Counted from the first letter of the stretch, positions 44,597 to 55,278 are shown. The stretch is DNA of 64,000 nt from Neopestalotiopsis rosae (GCA_023078685.1 JALGAS010000002.1:6696001-6760000), one strand, 5' to 3'. Made by a program: numbers and translations. Notes: generated by a model not told the origin, from the sequence alone.

Positions 44597-45556
44597 TTTG
44601 ACAGTCAATATTGTGTGACAATCTCCTCCGCATCATGAGGCAAGTAGTTCGCGATGAAATGGTGTCCATGAACTTTTGTGACAAGCATAAAGTTTATAGT
44701 TTGAGAGGGTCGGTGGATCTAATGTGTTGCTGTTTGCGGGGGCCATGCAGGTACCCAGACCCCTATGGTCAATATATGAGTCAGCCAAGTCAGCTTAGCG
44801 ACATGTTCTTTCGAAAAGTCAAACCATATGAAAATAGCTTAAACTCTCGGGGGTCATGAGATAATATTGATTTGTTTTGATTTTCTCTAGATTTTCTCTA
44901 ATTAGAGTTATCGAGTCTTCTTAATAATTTATTAGATTTAATCCGATAACAATTCTCACTCTTTACTACTGATCCCGCGCATCCACAGACAATCCCGGAC
45001 CGGTTAGCACCGGCTTTTATAGGCGCCTACCGAGTCACGATCCGGTATGAACTGCCGGTCCGGGGCTTGAGCATCCTTTATGCGCGGGTGGAGGGCTGCG
45101 TCATATTCGAATATGGCTCAATTATGGGCAACGCTGTATCAGGTCGGTTTCTTGCCTACGACATCTTGAAATTGTAAAGATCATTCTAGAATGGACAGTG
45201 GCAGAGACAAATTATATTGTATTGTTCTTTAGGCTGTGGAGATCGTATCCCCTCGATTACACTCAACTATATCTTTGTTTTCTCGTATGCAAAGCTTTCG
45301 TCAAAAGCTCTCTTACTCCCATACAGTCATGCTAACGTCTACTATATAAATCCATAGTCTTGGAGTGGACCCGCCTTGCGGATAATGAATTTCATCGAAG
45401 AGCACAACAAATATAGTGGCACTGCATTGTTATAAAGAATCAGAATTGATGGGACGTACTCTGTATAGCTTGGTATACATGCTCATACACGTCATCTGAT
45501 CCCATCGAGTAATTTGGTTCCATGTCCATCGCATATGACGCATCCACTTCGTGGTA
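44597..45556. promoter_or_regulatory. Intergenic with CGG-rich inverted repeats
   Basis: Upstream region of the acetyltransferase gene and downstream region of the HAD gene. It holds an AT-rich stretch (about 44870-44960) followed by a CGG/CCG-rich island (44990-45070); see the separate inverted-repeat entry. No gene seen. Confidence 0.5.
44994..45064. promoter_or_regulatory. Inverted repeat CCCGGACCGG, candidate C6-factor site
   Basis: A 10-bp arm CCCGGACCGG (44994-45003) and its exact reverse complement CCGGTCCGGG (45055-45064) flank 51 bp that hold further CCGG steps and the palindrome AGGCGCCT. C6 factors bind paired CGG triplets, so this looks like a binding region about 400 bp upstream of the acetyltransferase start. 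A hairpin is an alternative reading. Confidence 0.45.
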
Positions 45557-46276
45557 CTATTTACTCAGCTCAGCCTCCAATGCATCCGCCATGTCGCCCA
45601 GAGTGTCAAACTTCCAGTCATACACTGGATCGTCCCGGTTACCCATAATGGCACCCGGTCGCACGATCCAACTAGAACGAATCCCTATTTCCCGAGCAGG
45701 GCGGTGGTCGTGATACTGGCTCTGCGCCGTCTGCAGGACCCGTTCCTTTGGCACCCCGAGCTGTGCGCCCACCTTCTCAATCATGTAGCGGAAGTTGTTC
45801 AGGTCCGGCTTGTAGCTGCCGACATCCTGGGCCGTGATGACGAGGTCAAACGCGACGCCTTGCAAGGGCCCACTGTTGCTGCCCGCAAACGAGTCGCGGT
45901 CGACGTTGGACGGGACCACGAGCTTGTAGTACTTTTGCAGCCGCCTCAGCGCGTCCACGGTATCCGGAAACGCCGGCCAGGACCCGACCGAGGCGCCAAA
46001 GGCTCGGCTCTGCGCGGCGGAGGGCTCGGCCAGGCCCAGCTTGTCGGCGATCTGCGGGTGGATGAGGGTCAGGAGTTCAGAGTACTTGGCCTCGGGGGTG
46101 AGGTGTTGCTGCGTCCGTTCGCACTCGTGGACGATGTCGAGGAGATTTTCTCTGGAAAAGGAAATCTTGTTGTCGTCCAGCAGTGGTTGGAGGTTGTCGA
46201 GCATGCCAGACTCCCAGTCGATGAGCGTGCCGTACACGTCGAACGAGAGCGCTTGGAAATCTGTGAGCTTGGCCAT
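45557..46276 (-). CDS. HAD-superfamily hydrolase, 2-haloacid dehalogenase type II-like
   Basis: Intronless, 239 aa. Motif I is FDVYGTLIDWE with nucleophile Asp13. Motif II is the Ser/Asn pair at 123-124 (VVPSNVDR). Motif III Lys156 lies in GSYKPDLNNF. The motif IV region is QSQYHDHRPAREIGI. This pattern matches type II 2-haloacid dehalogenases, which hydrolyse L-2-haloacids through an ester on Asp; fungal members are common and often have unknown natural substrates. Length is normal. The start codon is in good context (AACCATGGCC). It lies between the acetyltransferase and a C6 factor, all on the minus strand, with CGG motifs on both sides. Confidence 0.9.
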   Translation of the reverse strand: MAKLTDFQALSFDVYGTLIDWESGMLDNLQPLLDDNKISFSRENLLDIVHECERTQQHLTPEAKYSELLTLIHPQIADKLGLAEPSAAQSRAFGASVGSWPAFPDTVDALRRLQKYYKLVVPSNVDRDSFAGSNSGPLQGVAFDLVITAQDVGSYKPDLNNFRYMIEKVGAQLGVPKERVLQTAQSQYHDHRPAREIGIRSSWIVRPGAIMGNRDDPVYDWKFDTLGDMADALEAELSK

Positions 46277-46825
46277 GGTTATGTTTAAGTGCTTGAGATT
46301 GTTGAAAATTGGGATAGGTCGAGGAGAGAAGAAAGAATGACTGAAGTCAAGAACAGAAGATCATTTGTTCGGATCGGCGGCGAAAAACTTGATACGAATG
46401 AGCATTCTCATTCGTCTTAAGAGTTGGCGGCACAAACCTAGAAGGGCGTATCAGCTGCTACATCCTTCACTGCTACGCAATCGCCTCTATGATTCAGGTC
46501 CGTGGCCAACCGAGCTATGCAGTATGTCCGGCACATGAGGACCGGGGCTGGACCGGACCGGTCATCCGGTTCAGAGCCGGTGGTTTATGACACACCAGAA
46601 TGGGACTTTACGGAATCTCAACTTCTACAAGAGGCATGTATTCTTTGCCTTACTCGAGGGAAATCCAAATGATGCTGGCGGACCCTGACTATTGGGTTTG
46701 ACTTTCTGTTTTATTCTTCACATAGTTGATGTCACCATGGTCAATTAGGCGTTCACAGTTGCAGGATTGGAGGAGTATTCGACCGCTTGCATTGCGAAAA
46801 GTCTTCACGCCGATAGTCCAAGGTT
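46277..46825. promoter_or_regulatory. HAD gene promoter with CCGGACCGG copy
   Basis: About 550 bp upstream of the HAD gene. It includes an island at 46541-46580 with overlapping GGACCGG direct repeats and the 9-mer CCGGACCGG at 46553-46561, also found (both orientations) upstream of the acetyltransferase. Candidate sites for a C6 factor. Confidence 0.45.
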
Positions 46826-49405
46826 TCATTGCATACCATATTGAAACCACTCATCCAACCCTGGGATTGTACTTGTGAATGCATCCAAATCGTGAAACTG
46901 GAAAGTTGGTTCAGCTGCGACAGAACATTCGCCCAACTCACTAGAGTTTACTTGATTTAAGCTAGGTGTGTCTTGGCGGTGCTGCAATTCGCCCAGCGTT
47001 CTGAAAGTAGCGAGACTTGTAATTGATCCTGAAGAAGTTGCCGAGTGCCCTCGACGCAGTGATGCCCAGTTTCTGAATTGCAGATAGCTGGAAGCTTTAG
47101 TTTGGTTCCCATCAGGTATGGAGGGCGGCGCACATCGCTCATCTAGTTGTTTCAAGGCTGATTCGAGAGCGTCAATCACCAGCTTGTCCGAATTACCAGA
47201 AAATACGCCAACCGATATTTCCTTTAATAGAGCAAACCCTTTGTTGCAATACTTTTGAAAGCGGCGACTATTGTTGTTCAGCCTTTTTGCAATAAATACC
47301 AAGACCGCAGCTGCGCATGATGTGAATTCCGTATAAGAGGACTTGGCAAGCCTGATCTCGTCGTGAAGCTTTTGGCAGAGATCAATCACGGCTGATGCGC
47401 TCTCGAGACAATCATGCACCATTTCGTCTCGGACCCTTTCCCACTCCGTTGTGCGAAGATTGCTTGTTGTGGTTTCCGGGCCGTAGTCGCTGTTGAAAAT
47501 GAAAGATCGGCCAATGAATATATGAACGAGATGATATGTCAACGCCAAGTGTATATTGGGTCGAAAGAGTGGCTTGGCAGGATCCAGATCGCGGCACAAT
47601 GTCTTTCTTTTCAAAGAACTCCAATAATCCGAGATTAGAGACTTGAGATTTGACATTGATTGTGCGGCCCTGGCCATATCATTCTGCATGTCGGCCTTTT
47701 TGAATACGCAGCTAAGCCCTCCAAATTCAGCTGTCGAACATCGTCGCAGAGCCTGTAATCAATCACTTACACGATATTCCTCGCTTCTTCAAGATGTTCC
47801 GTCAAATATATCATGGCTAGGATATTGGAAGTGGTATCAACTTTGCTAGGAATACCTAAGTTTGGACAAGTACTCGGATGATTGCAATCGACATCATTTT
47901 TAGAGAGCGAAATCGGCCTACCATGAAAGACACATATACGCCTAGATCGTCGATAATTAGCGCGGAACTTTTGTTCTACTTGATTTCTTACCTCTCTAGA
48001 GTATATGCAGTCCAGAATATTCTTCTTTGTAACTCTGCTTGCTGGCTTGGAATGGCGTCATATTGAGCCTCTCTGTGTAGACCATTCTGGGTTGCGATTC
48101 TAAGTGCTATGGCCAAGTATGTGCATGAGAGGCCTGCGGCGTCAATGGGGAGTGTGAAGACGGTTAAGAGCAAAAATGCCTGGATGCTCTCCAGTGTATT
48201 CAAGGCGATGACCTCAGGTATCAGCCTGCATGCAGCATCGTAGAAAACCATGCCGGCGTTTCTATCTGCAATGGCTGTCCCCAAGCTTTCATATCCCTCA
48301 TGCTCTGTATCTAGCACGAGGTGAGCAAATTGGGTGCCCACAGCGAAGGCCATTAGCAAGATACACATCCATGGCGCATCTTTGACGTCCAAGGGTTCGA
48401 TATGCGAAGAGTAAAACTGATCCATTCTCTTTCGCAGTTGTACTTCATCCACGTACTGATAATTCGTCTGCGCAAATCGAAAAAGACGTTGACTAAGAAT
48501 TGGGCAATCTCGTATGGAGGAAATTGCGTGCCAGCTTCAACGACGGTGGAGGGGTTGGACCCAAGCTGATCAGTGTTTGCAGATTCATCATCGAGTCTTT
48601 CGGTATGAGAGTGCTAACATGATAGATCTCAGTCGGCCTCTGTTGAGACGAGAAGTTTGGTCACGAGGATCACATACCTCTGATAGGCTCTCGTTCAATT
48701 CTCCCGCTACTTTTTCTTGCAGCTGTAGCGAAAAGGTCTGATGCGACAACTCGCCAGCTGGGAAGCAATCCATTAGCAATACACGCACGAGACTTCCCAA
48801 TTGCTTCATGACTCACTCGGTAAGAAGCTCCGTCGGGTATCTTGTGATGTATTTGCTGCAGTATCTAAAGTCCCGTTGGTGGTGCTTGAATTGATTCTGT
48901 GGTCAGTTGAATTTTGTTTTAGCGACGCAGCCAGATTGTGAAGATGTAGTTTGTCAAAGCTCTCGGTGTGAGTGAAATATTCCACAATTTGTTCGAGCAC
49001 TGCTATTCTCTCCGGATCGCAAAAGCTTGATAGAAACCATCAGTGGTGTTTCAATTAGTCGGGTGGTATAGCACGGAGATTTGTGAGACTTGCCTTTCAC
49101 TGCTTGTCAATTGGCTGTCGTGATGCCGTTCCTTGATACGAGACCGATGTGCACCGGTAAACTCGCATTGTCGGCCAGTGCGGATACATCGTGCGCACGG
49201 GTTGATGCCATTGCATTTTTCCTTCAACCTTCGACAAGCTTCGCAACTAGACGGGGATGGTCAGTAACAGATCCGACGGACGGCGTTTGACAGATACTCT
49301 GAGACCAACGCACGCTTTGGACACTCTTCTTCGCCCAGGGTTTTCGGCATCGATACGCGAACTCCTAGATCTTAGACCCTCTGGGCGAACGGTAGATTCG
49401 TCCAT
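46826..49405 (-). CDS. Zn2Cys6 transcription factor (TF4), apparent 1-nt frameshift
   Basis: Seven exons traced by splice signals: 49405-49314, 49246-49094, 49025-48817, 48757-48678, 48565-47992, 47941-47771 and 47711-46826. Start MDESTVRPEG. The zinc cluster C32-x2-C35-x6-C42-x5-C48-x2-C51-x6-C58 is completed by intron 1. Intron 2 is GC-AG (AAAG|GCAAGT...ATCAAG). A Fungal_trans-like domain includes WMCILLMAFAVGTQFAHL, RRIFWTAYTLER and RRICVFHGRP. In exon 5 the segment PPYEIAQFLVNVFF and the following RFAQTNYQYVDE are in different frames, meeting at a run of five T on the coding strand (48484-48480); one extra base would make a 721-aa product. Alternatively the acceptor GCGCAG before 48467 skips the problem and keeps frame, losing about 32 residues. 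So either a lesion, a sequencing error or an alternative exon border. Confidence 0.72.
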
Positions 49406-50050
49406 GGCGTCTCTAGGAATAGACAGCGCACAACCAATTGTGCGTGTTTGTCGAGAGAAAACTCAGCGTATCGATGATGAACTGGAAAGACACAATTAGT
49501 TGGTGGGGTTTGATTGGGCTTGTCCGTACGAGTATCTTAGTGGGGTCATTGGAAGCTGTAACCAGTGACCACACCACTAGCGACAGCCTAATTCTGAGCT
49601 ATCCCGCAGCATTATAGTGACTTAGCCGCTGCCAGCCGACTGGTCCCGCTTATGCTCACGGATTCAGGTCAGTTTGTACTTATACCATGCCCAGCTTTGG
49701 TGTAATATTATATCACCTCTGGAATCTATATGTTGGGATCTATAACACCCACGTTAACGGACTTAGGTTCTTTGTACGACGGAAATAGTCTGCAACTCAG
49801 CAAGTCTCGCAAGCACAACTACCGTTGTTCATTGGCAATTGCAATGATTGACTAATCTCAATTATCAGACCCATTTGTGGACCAGACGCTGATGCTCTCG
49901 GCTATACAGATATGAGAAGATACATCATAAAAAGGTTTGGTTCGAATTGAAACTAGAATACTCACGGATTGGACTTTCTCTTTTCCACTTGACCGGCCGC
50001 CACCATGGATCCCATTTCATCCGCTCTTGACTTCTTGCCCATTTGCACAA
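49406..50050. other. Divergent upstream region, TF4 / F-box pseudogene
   Basis: About 645 bp. No gene or clear regulatory repeat seen. Confidence 0.5.
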
Positions 50051-51226
50051 ATGGCTACACCACTCCCGGAGTTGCAGTGGGAAACCCTTCCAACTGAGGT
50101 ATCCCTATCCATCCTCAAACATCTGCCTGATCTTACGGCCTTATATCATTGCCTTCTTGCATCACCCGCCGCGATCCGAGTTTTTGACACGTTCGGCGCC
50201 GAAATCGTCGAGGCGCATCTCTCCTCGGGCACTACCCACCACTACACCTGCGCCTTGATCCGTGTGGCCGCCTACTTGCGTTCTGGCGTTATGCCGCCAG
50301 GCGTCTTATAGCTGCGTGACTTGAGGAATCTCGTCCTGCACGAGCGCCACTGCGGCTAGTGCGGCAGAAGCAACAGTCGCAGCAGCCCGGCAAAGGCGGA
50401 GCCGACTCCGCAGCCGTATTGGCATCCGTCCTGCGCGGCATTCTCGTCAGCCACCGGCGCAACGAGCAGATGGTGTTTGGCTGCCTGGCCACATACCTTT
50501 CGCGTTTCCGCTCTCTCCAGCCCCGGCATGTGGTGGACGACAACTTCACGTTCCAGACGGACTGGCCCGACGAGGACTATGACAGCAGCAGTTGGCTCGG
50601 GGCCTGGGAGCTGCAGCCCGAGGCGGCCCCCTTCCCCAAGCGCGACGTGGCGCCGCCTACATGGTGCGAGGAGCAGCGCCTGCTGCGCGCGGCGTGGCGC
50701 GTGCAGATGTTCAAAGACCTCAGGACTGCGGCGAAGGAGGGGCACCTGGCCGATTGGCCGCATTCTGACATCGAGCAGCTAGAAATTTACAATGCTACCT
50801 GCTTCGGGTTCATGGACGCGGGCGGTCTATTCGAAGAGCGCGATGTCGACTCACCGCGAGCTCATCTTCACGGTGCTGGACTACATGGAGATTATGGAAG
50901 AAACGGCCGATACCGCTGGTCCTGTGAGCAGGGAGTGGCGTCCGCCTGTCCCGGCCCGGCAGGACATCTCGGAGATCGAATGGGAAAGCTCAGCCATGGC
51001 GGTCGTCTTCCAAAGGGTGCACTGGAACGACTCGGGTCACACCCCTCGGGGCGTTTGCTCTCCGGTACAGCATGTGCCGTGGGACTTTTATCGCCGGCGG
51101 GGATTTACCATTTGGTGCGAGGCGAGGTTGCTGGGCTACGGGCTCGTGTTCCCGACGTACTGTTTTCCGGACGCGGCGGCGATGCAGAGCACAAAATTTA
51201 CCCTGAGCTCGGTGTTCATGGCTTGA
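50051..51226 (+). pseudogene. F-box-type protein gene, disrupted
   Basis: Starts MATPLPELQWETLPTEVSLS in good context (CAAATGGC), with an F-box-like segment LPTEVSLSILKHLPDLTALY (about residues 13-32). The frame hits TAG at 50309-50311, continues recognisably as LRDLRNLVLHER, and hits a second in-frame TAG at 50357-50359. Protein-like sequence then continues in the +2 frame from about 50359 to 50845 (LASVLRGILVSHRRNEQMVF, CLATYLSRFRSLQPRH), and finally back in the first frame (MSTHRELIFTVLDYMEIMEE ... GFTIWCEARLLGYGLVFPTY) to a stop at 51226. Two stops and two compensating indels mean no intact product. High GC and preserved residues suggest recent decay or sequence errors. Fungal F-box proteins of this kind are expanded orphan families. 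Confidence 0.68.
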
Positions 51227-52619
51227 TGGAGCATACTCACGGACGGGGAGCTGGCCATGGTGGATCGTTTCAATCAACAGCGCCAAACAGAAATTATGGA
51301 GGCGTTGCCCGCCCAAGAGCCCTGGATCAGCTATCTCGATAGCAACATAACGGCCGATATCTTCCGGGCGTCGCACCCTCGTCCTTGAGGGTGTTGTTGA
51401 ATAGAGCTTGGTGAAAAGCAATTGAGCATGGTGGGAGACAAGAAACATACATCACCGGGGATTCCCCAGCCATCACTAGTCTGAGTACTAATCCGGCAGG
51501 AAGACGAATGAATGTTGGCGCTCGAAAAGAAGAAGAAGCACTGCGGAGCTATGATGACTGTCGGGGAGGCACAGAGTTGACATCCCACCTTCCCTGTCCT
51601 GTAGCCAGATCACTCCGCGTACCATGATAGAACTTTGGGGTTTCGCATGTTGTTTTGCAGTTAGAAGCTATGTTTTCTTTACCGCAGTCTCGTAGGGAAC
51701 GACACGAGCTTATTGAAAGTATCGAGTATTTTCCATGTTAATGTAGTGACTGGTAATTGGTCGCCAGTCTTGTGTGGCTTAGAATTAAAAATAACATTCG
51801 CAAGCCACGTGTGGAGTGGTGTTGGTTTCAAATGGCGATTTGTGCCGAGCTGATCTGTTGGTCACTTCGCTTGGCTAGGTTGGCCCTCAGGGCGGTCACA
51901 CGACGGTTTCCTCGGGACTGAGGGCTTGTCGGAATAGCACAATTGATTGCCCACAATGACGAATAAGAATCTTGATTGTCGTAATCTCTCATATTGACAT
52001 GTAGAAAGCCCCTTTTGAACGCACCGTGTCGCTTGACTGCGGAGATCTCCAGATGTGACCCCTGTAGGATCTGTTACACCTGTGGCTTTCCCCCGTGAGA
52101 CGCATCCTGGTGAGGGATTCAATACCCTGAGCGATCTATTGATTCTCATCCCCTGCCATATCCGGATACTACAGCTGAGCCGAAATATGCGCCATCGTGA
52201 TTGCTCCGACAATTCCAAAAATGATATCTCGATATGTGGTTCATGGCCTTATTCCCCCGGAAGGACGCGTAGTCATGGGACTGAGCCCATGCATAGAATT
52301 TGAGCAGTTAATCATGCCAATGAATTCCCTGGCGGTGGCTTGAGGAACGATTACACATCAACAGGGTAAATGAGTGGATATGGAGATTCTTACCACACAG
52401 CTGGACCTATAGATTGGGGCGTACCTCGGGAAGTCCACATGCTTTGCCAAATGATTAAACTTCGTTTATGGTCTTTATATATGCAGCTCCCTCGTTTTCT
52501 TTCGATAAATCTATGAGATACTCCAAAACTCTTTCTTCCGCCTAATGGTTCGAGGTCCATTCTTTTCAAAGTCGTACAGCAATACTACTCGGAGATAGTA
52601 CTATTTTCCAGAATTAACT
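51227..52619. other. Intergenic, no gene seen
   Basis: About 1.4 kb without supported coding. A TATA-like element TATATAT lies at 52476-52482, followed by a pyrimidine-rich stretch, about 140 bp upstream of the next start codon. Confidence 0.55.
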
Positions 52620-53393
52620 ATGCGATCCATATTATTCCTCCTCTATGGTTGTCTGTGTCCATTCTTGGCAGCAGCCAAGCCGTCGTTGACTCGTACAGTC
52701 CGCTTGACTCTGCCGGCACCACCACTTACGTTAGGGCATCAGATGGCGAGAAATGTAGCGAGACGCAGCATCAATGCTAACGAGCCGGGATATTATGGGC
52801 CTTCCCAAACGGCGCTTCTCTTTCTCGACTATCTGAATATCCTTTTCGATATGATTACCGACAATGACGTGAAGCAAAATGTCGTCGAGTCAGCCAAGCA
52901 ACTTCTCGAAATGGCGCGCAAGAACAAGGTCGCAATAATCCACTGCATCGTCGACGTCAACCTGAATCCCCCGCCAACAAGCAAGATTTACGACCAGTGG
53001 TTCACGATTAACAAACCGATCTTTGATGCCAATCCAGAATTGGCTGAAGAGTATCCTGAATTGGCTCCGACAGGGAATTCTACCGGCGGTTACGAGACCG
53101 TTTCTCTAAGAGTTGCTGGGCCCAGATCGGCTTTTATCAACGAGGGGCTTTTGCCACTTTTGCGGAACAAGTTGGGTGTCACATCCCTCATACTTGGCGG
53201 TATTGCCACGAGCGGTGCTGTATTAGGTACAGCACTGCAAGGTATTGACGAGAATTTCGTCATAACGGTTGTCGAGGATGCAGTATGGGACCCTGACCAG
53301 CAACTGAATGACGATATACTCAGCCTTATTTTACCAAGCTCGGCTTATGTGGCGTCTACTGAGGAAGCCCTTTGCTACTTGCGAGGGTGTTAG
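52620..53393 (+). CDS. Isochorismatase-like (cysteine hydrolase fold) protein, secreted, Cys missing
   Basis: Intronless, 257 aa. The N-terminus has a signal-peptide pattern (MRSILFLLYGCLCPFLAAAK). The domain starts with strand QTALLFLDYLN containing the family Asp (D70), then ARKNKVAIIHCIVDVN and a C-terminal part LGVTSLILGGIATSGAVLGT. In active cysteine hydrolases the last motif holds the catalytic Cys (as in GVATxxCV); here the position is TSGAV, and the usual Lys region reads SLRVAGPRSAF without Lys. A TSGxV-type subgroup exists within the superfamily, so activity on isochorismate or amides cannot be assumed. An inner Met42 (MARNVARRS) could give a cytosolic form. Alone in its neighbourhood, with a TATA-like element upstream. 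Confidence 0.8.
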   Translation: MRSILFLLYGCLCPFLAAAKPSLTRTVRLTLPAPPLTLGHQMARNVARRSINANEPGYYGPSQTALLFLDYLNILFDMITDNDVKQNVVESAKQLLEMARKNKVAIIHCIVDVNLNPPPTSKIYDQWFTINKPIFDANPELAEEYPELAPTGNSTGGYETVSLRVAGPRSAFINEGLLPLLRNKLGVTSLILGGIATSGAVLGTALQGIDENFVITVVEDAVWDPDQQLNDDILSLILPSSAYVASTEEALCYLRGC

Positions 53394-54150
53394 ATAACCG
53401 TTGCAGCGTGGCTTCATTGGAATGATGATGGCGGTCGAGTCCGCGCAGCTAGTACCCAGAGCTGTTGAGTTTACTATTGGGCTCTATATATACATTCATT
53501 TACATCTAGCTTTACTGCAAGTCAATATGGATGCCTTAACGTACGAGTATTTGAAGCAGGAATAAATTATCAGTGCTTTCTCTGCCTTGATGTTGCTTTG
53601 TCCGCCGAGACAACTAGGCAGTTCTGGAGATTTTGTGCTCTTGTCTAATGTTCTCAGTGTGAAAGTGGTTAAGTGAGATGGCGCATTGACAGTTCTACTA
53701 ACGTGCTTGCCGTGTAAGAGATGTTGGATTGATTGTACGTTATGCCTGCCTAAGAAGCCCGGCACCAAAAGCGACCTTTTCTCCCCGACTGGATGAATAA
53801 TGACATACCTAAGTTGCAATTGTTACCGTAAGACACTAAGAGGTAACTGCGGCAACTCTACCCACTTGCTTAAGCCTACGGCGTGAAGACTCAGGCTGGT
53901 TTCATTGCAGAGCTTCCTTCCTTCCAAGTGTACACCGCCTGAAAGCCAGCCAACCTGCCTCCCTTGCCATCATCTCTAGGCCTGCATCAGCGACGTACTC
54001 TTCCACGACGAATCGTAATGCGTGACCGCGACGAAAAGGATTTTGCGATATGACAAATATTCTAGTTAATCTAGCCGTTTTATTTGCTTCCATGCCTAGT
54101 GTGCAAGGAGATATGCCTGTTGTATTTTTCCGGCCAAGTTATCATCTCTG
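53394..54150. other. Intergenic, no gene seen
   Basis: About 760 bp between the isochorismatase-like gene and the transposon relic. Nothing recognisable. Confidence 0.5.
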
Positions 54151-54233
54151 ATATGGGATGTCTTGTCCTCTTTTTTTGCCCAGCAAGTCTCCGATCGAAG
54201 CGAAATACTGAACAGCGAATATATAATGGCAAA

Positions 54234-54257
54234 AAGAAAAAAAAAAAAAAAAAAAAG
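54234..54257. repeat. Poly-A run
   Basis: Homopolymeric A run of about 20 bases (with a G near its start) just upstream of the transposase relic. Confidence 0.85.
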
Positions 54258-54361
54258 AGGAAAATAGAAAAACACCGAGTATTACCCAACAGTCACCGGC
54301 TTGAATACTGATCCGGCATGCATGTGCCCCTCTGTGATCTGGATGCACCACGCGAAGAAGT

Positions 54362-54640
54362 AAGTGCACGGTCATATCGAAGTGTTCTTGAGGAATGTCT
54401 GCTCCCGCTCTACAAGCCTGAGGGACCCGTACATACAAGATAACGCCCGTATACACGGTACGGGAGGCTCCCCGAAGTGGCTGGAGGATCACGGCATCTG
54501 GACGATCGAGTGGCCAGCTCACGGCCCCGACCTGAACCCGGTCGAGCACAGGATACGCTAAATGGTCTATTGTATAGAGTAGAAAATCAGTTCAATAATC
54601 TCAAGAATAATATCACAGCAAGTCTCTCGTGAGCAAAGGA
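54362..54640 (+). mobile_element. Tc1/mariner transposase relic
   Basis: The 3' part of a DDE transposase of the Tc1/mariner type. It contains YIQDNARIHG (second catalytic Asp region), KWLEDHGIWTIEW and PAHGPDLNPVEHRIR (third acidic residue region, DLNPxEH). The frame is broken: the preceding piece LEECLLPLYKPEGPV (about 54389-54433) is in another frame, and a stop TAA follows RIR (about 54559-54561), after which the DNA is AT-rich. No intact 5' part or clear terminal inverted repeats found. An inactive remnant. Confidence 0.75.
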
Positions 54641-55278
54641 GGTAATTGTTGCTGCATGGGTGGGATCGATAATAGGCTCATCACGAAGCTAATGGAATTT
54701 ATGGGAGCACGCACGAACTGGGGTAGTGCAGCTGGCTGGTAATCGATATACGTGATATCAGATTTCGAACAAAATGCATTTATTTCTATACAGATTGAGC
54801 GAGCTTTGAATGAGAAATGGTATATTGTAGTATGCATCGCATGGCTCGTGGGATGTCTTTAGTAGGGATTTAGACACTTCTGTGAAGATAGTAGCGCACT
54901 ACTTTATGAGCCTCACTAGAGCTATGGTATGTGAACAAGAACATCGAACCTTTTTCAAAGGAGCTTTGATATGACCAGTACCCAAAATAAATAGTAGAAC
55001 TGAAGATTGTCTACTTCTGAGAGAATAATGTGTAAACAAACAGACTTGATAACCCTTCCCATGTGTCACCCGAAGGGTGCCACAGTGCACTAGCCACAGG
55101 TGACGCATCAAGCTTCCTAATATAATAAACTAAATTGGAAGACTTCTGTGAAGAACCGAGGTTGTGTTGCGGCCTCAATTTAAGCACACTAAGTATTCTG
55201 CAAATCGATACTTTTACTGCAGTAACTTGATGTCTTTGGTTCCCAGGCCTCAGTATGGAATTGCATCACAAGTCATCG
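54641..55278. other. Intergenic, AT-rich, no gene seen
   Basis: About 640 bp following the transposon relic and reaching the 3' end of the 7-TM gene. Confidence 0.5.

Noticed and set aside
45551..46288. 245-codon plus-strand ORF over the HAD gene
   Set aside because: Shadow of the HAD gene, whose motifs are complete on the minus strand.
48566..48677. Acceptor CCGAAAG near 48600 for TF4 intron 4
   Set aside because: It leads to an immediate stop in the required phase; the CAG ending at 48566 keeps frame.
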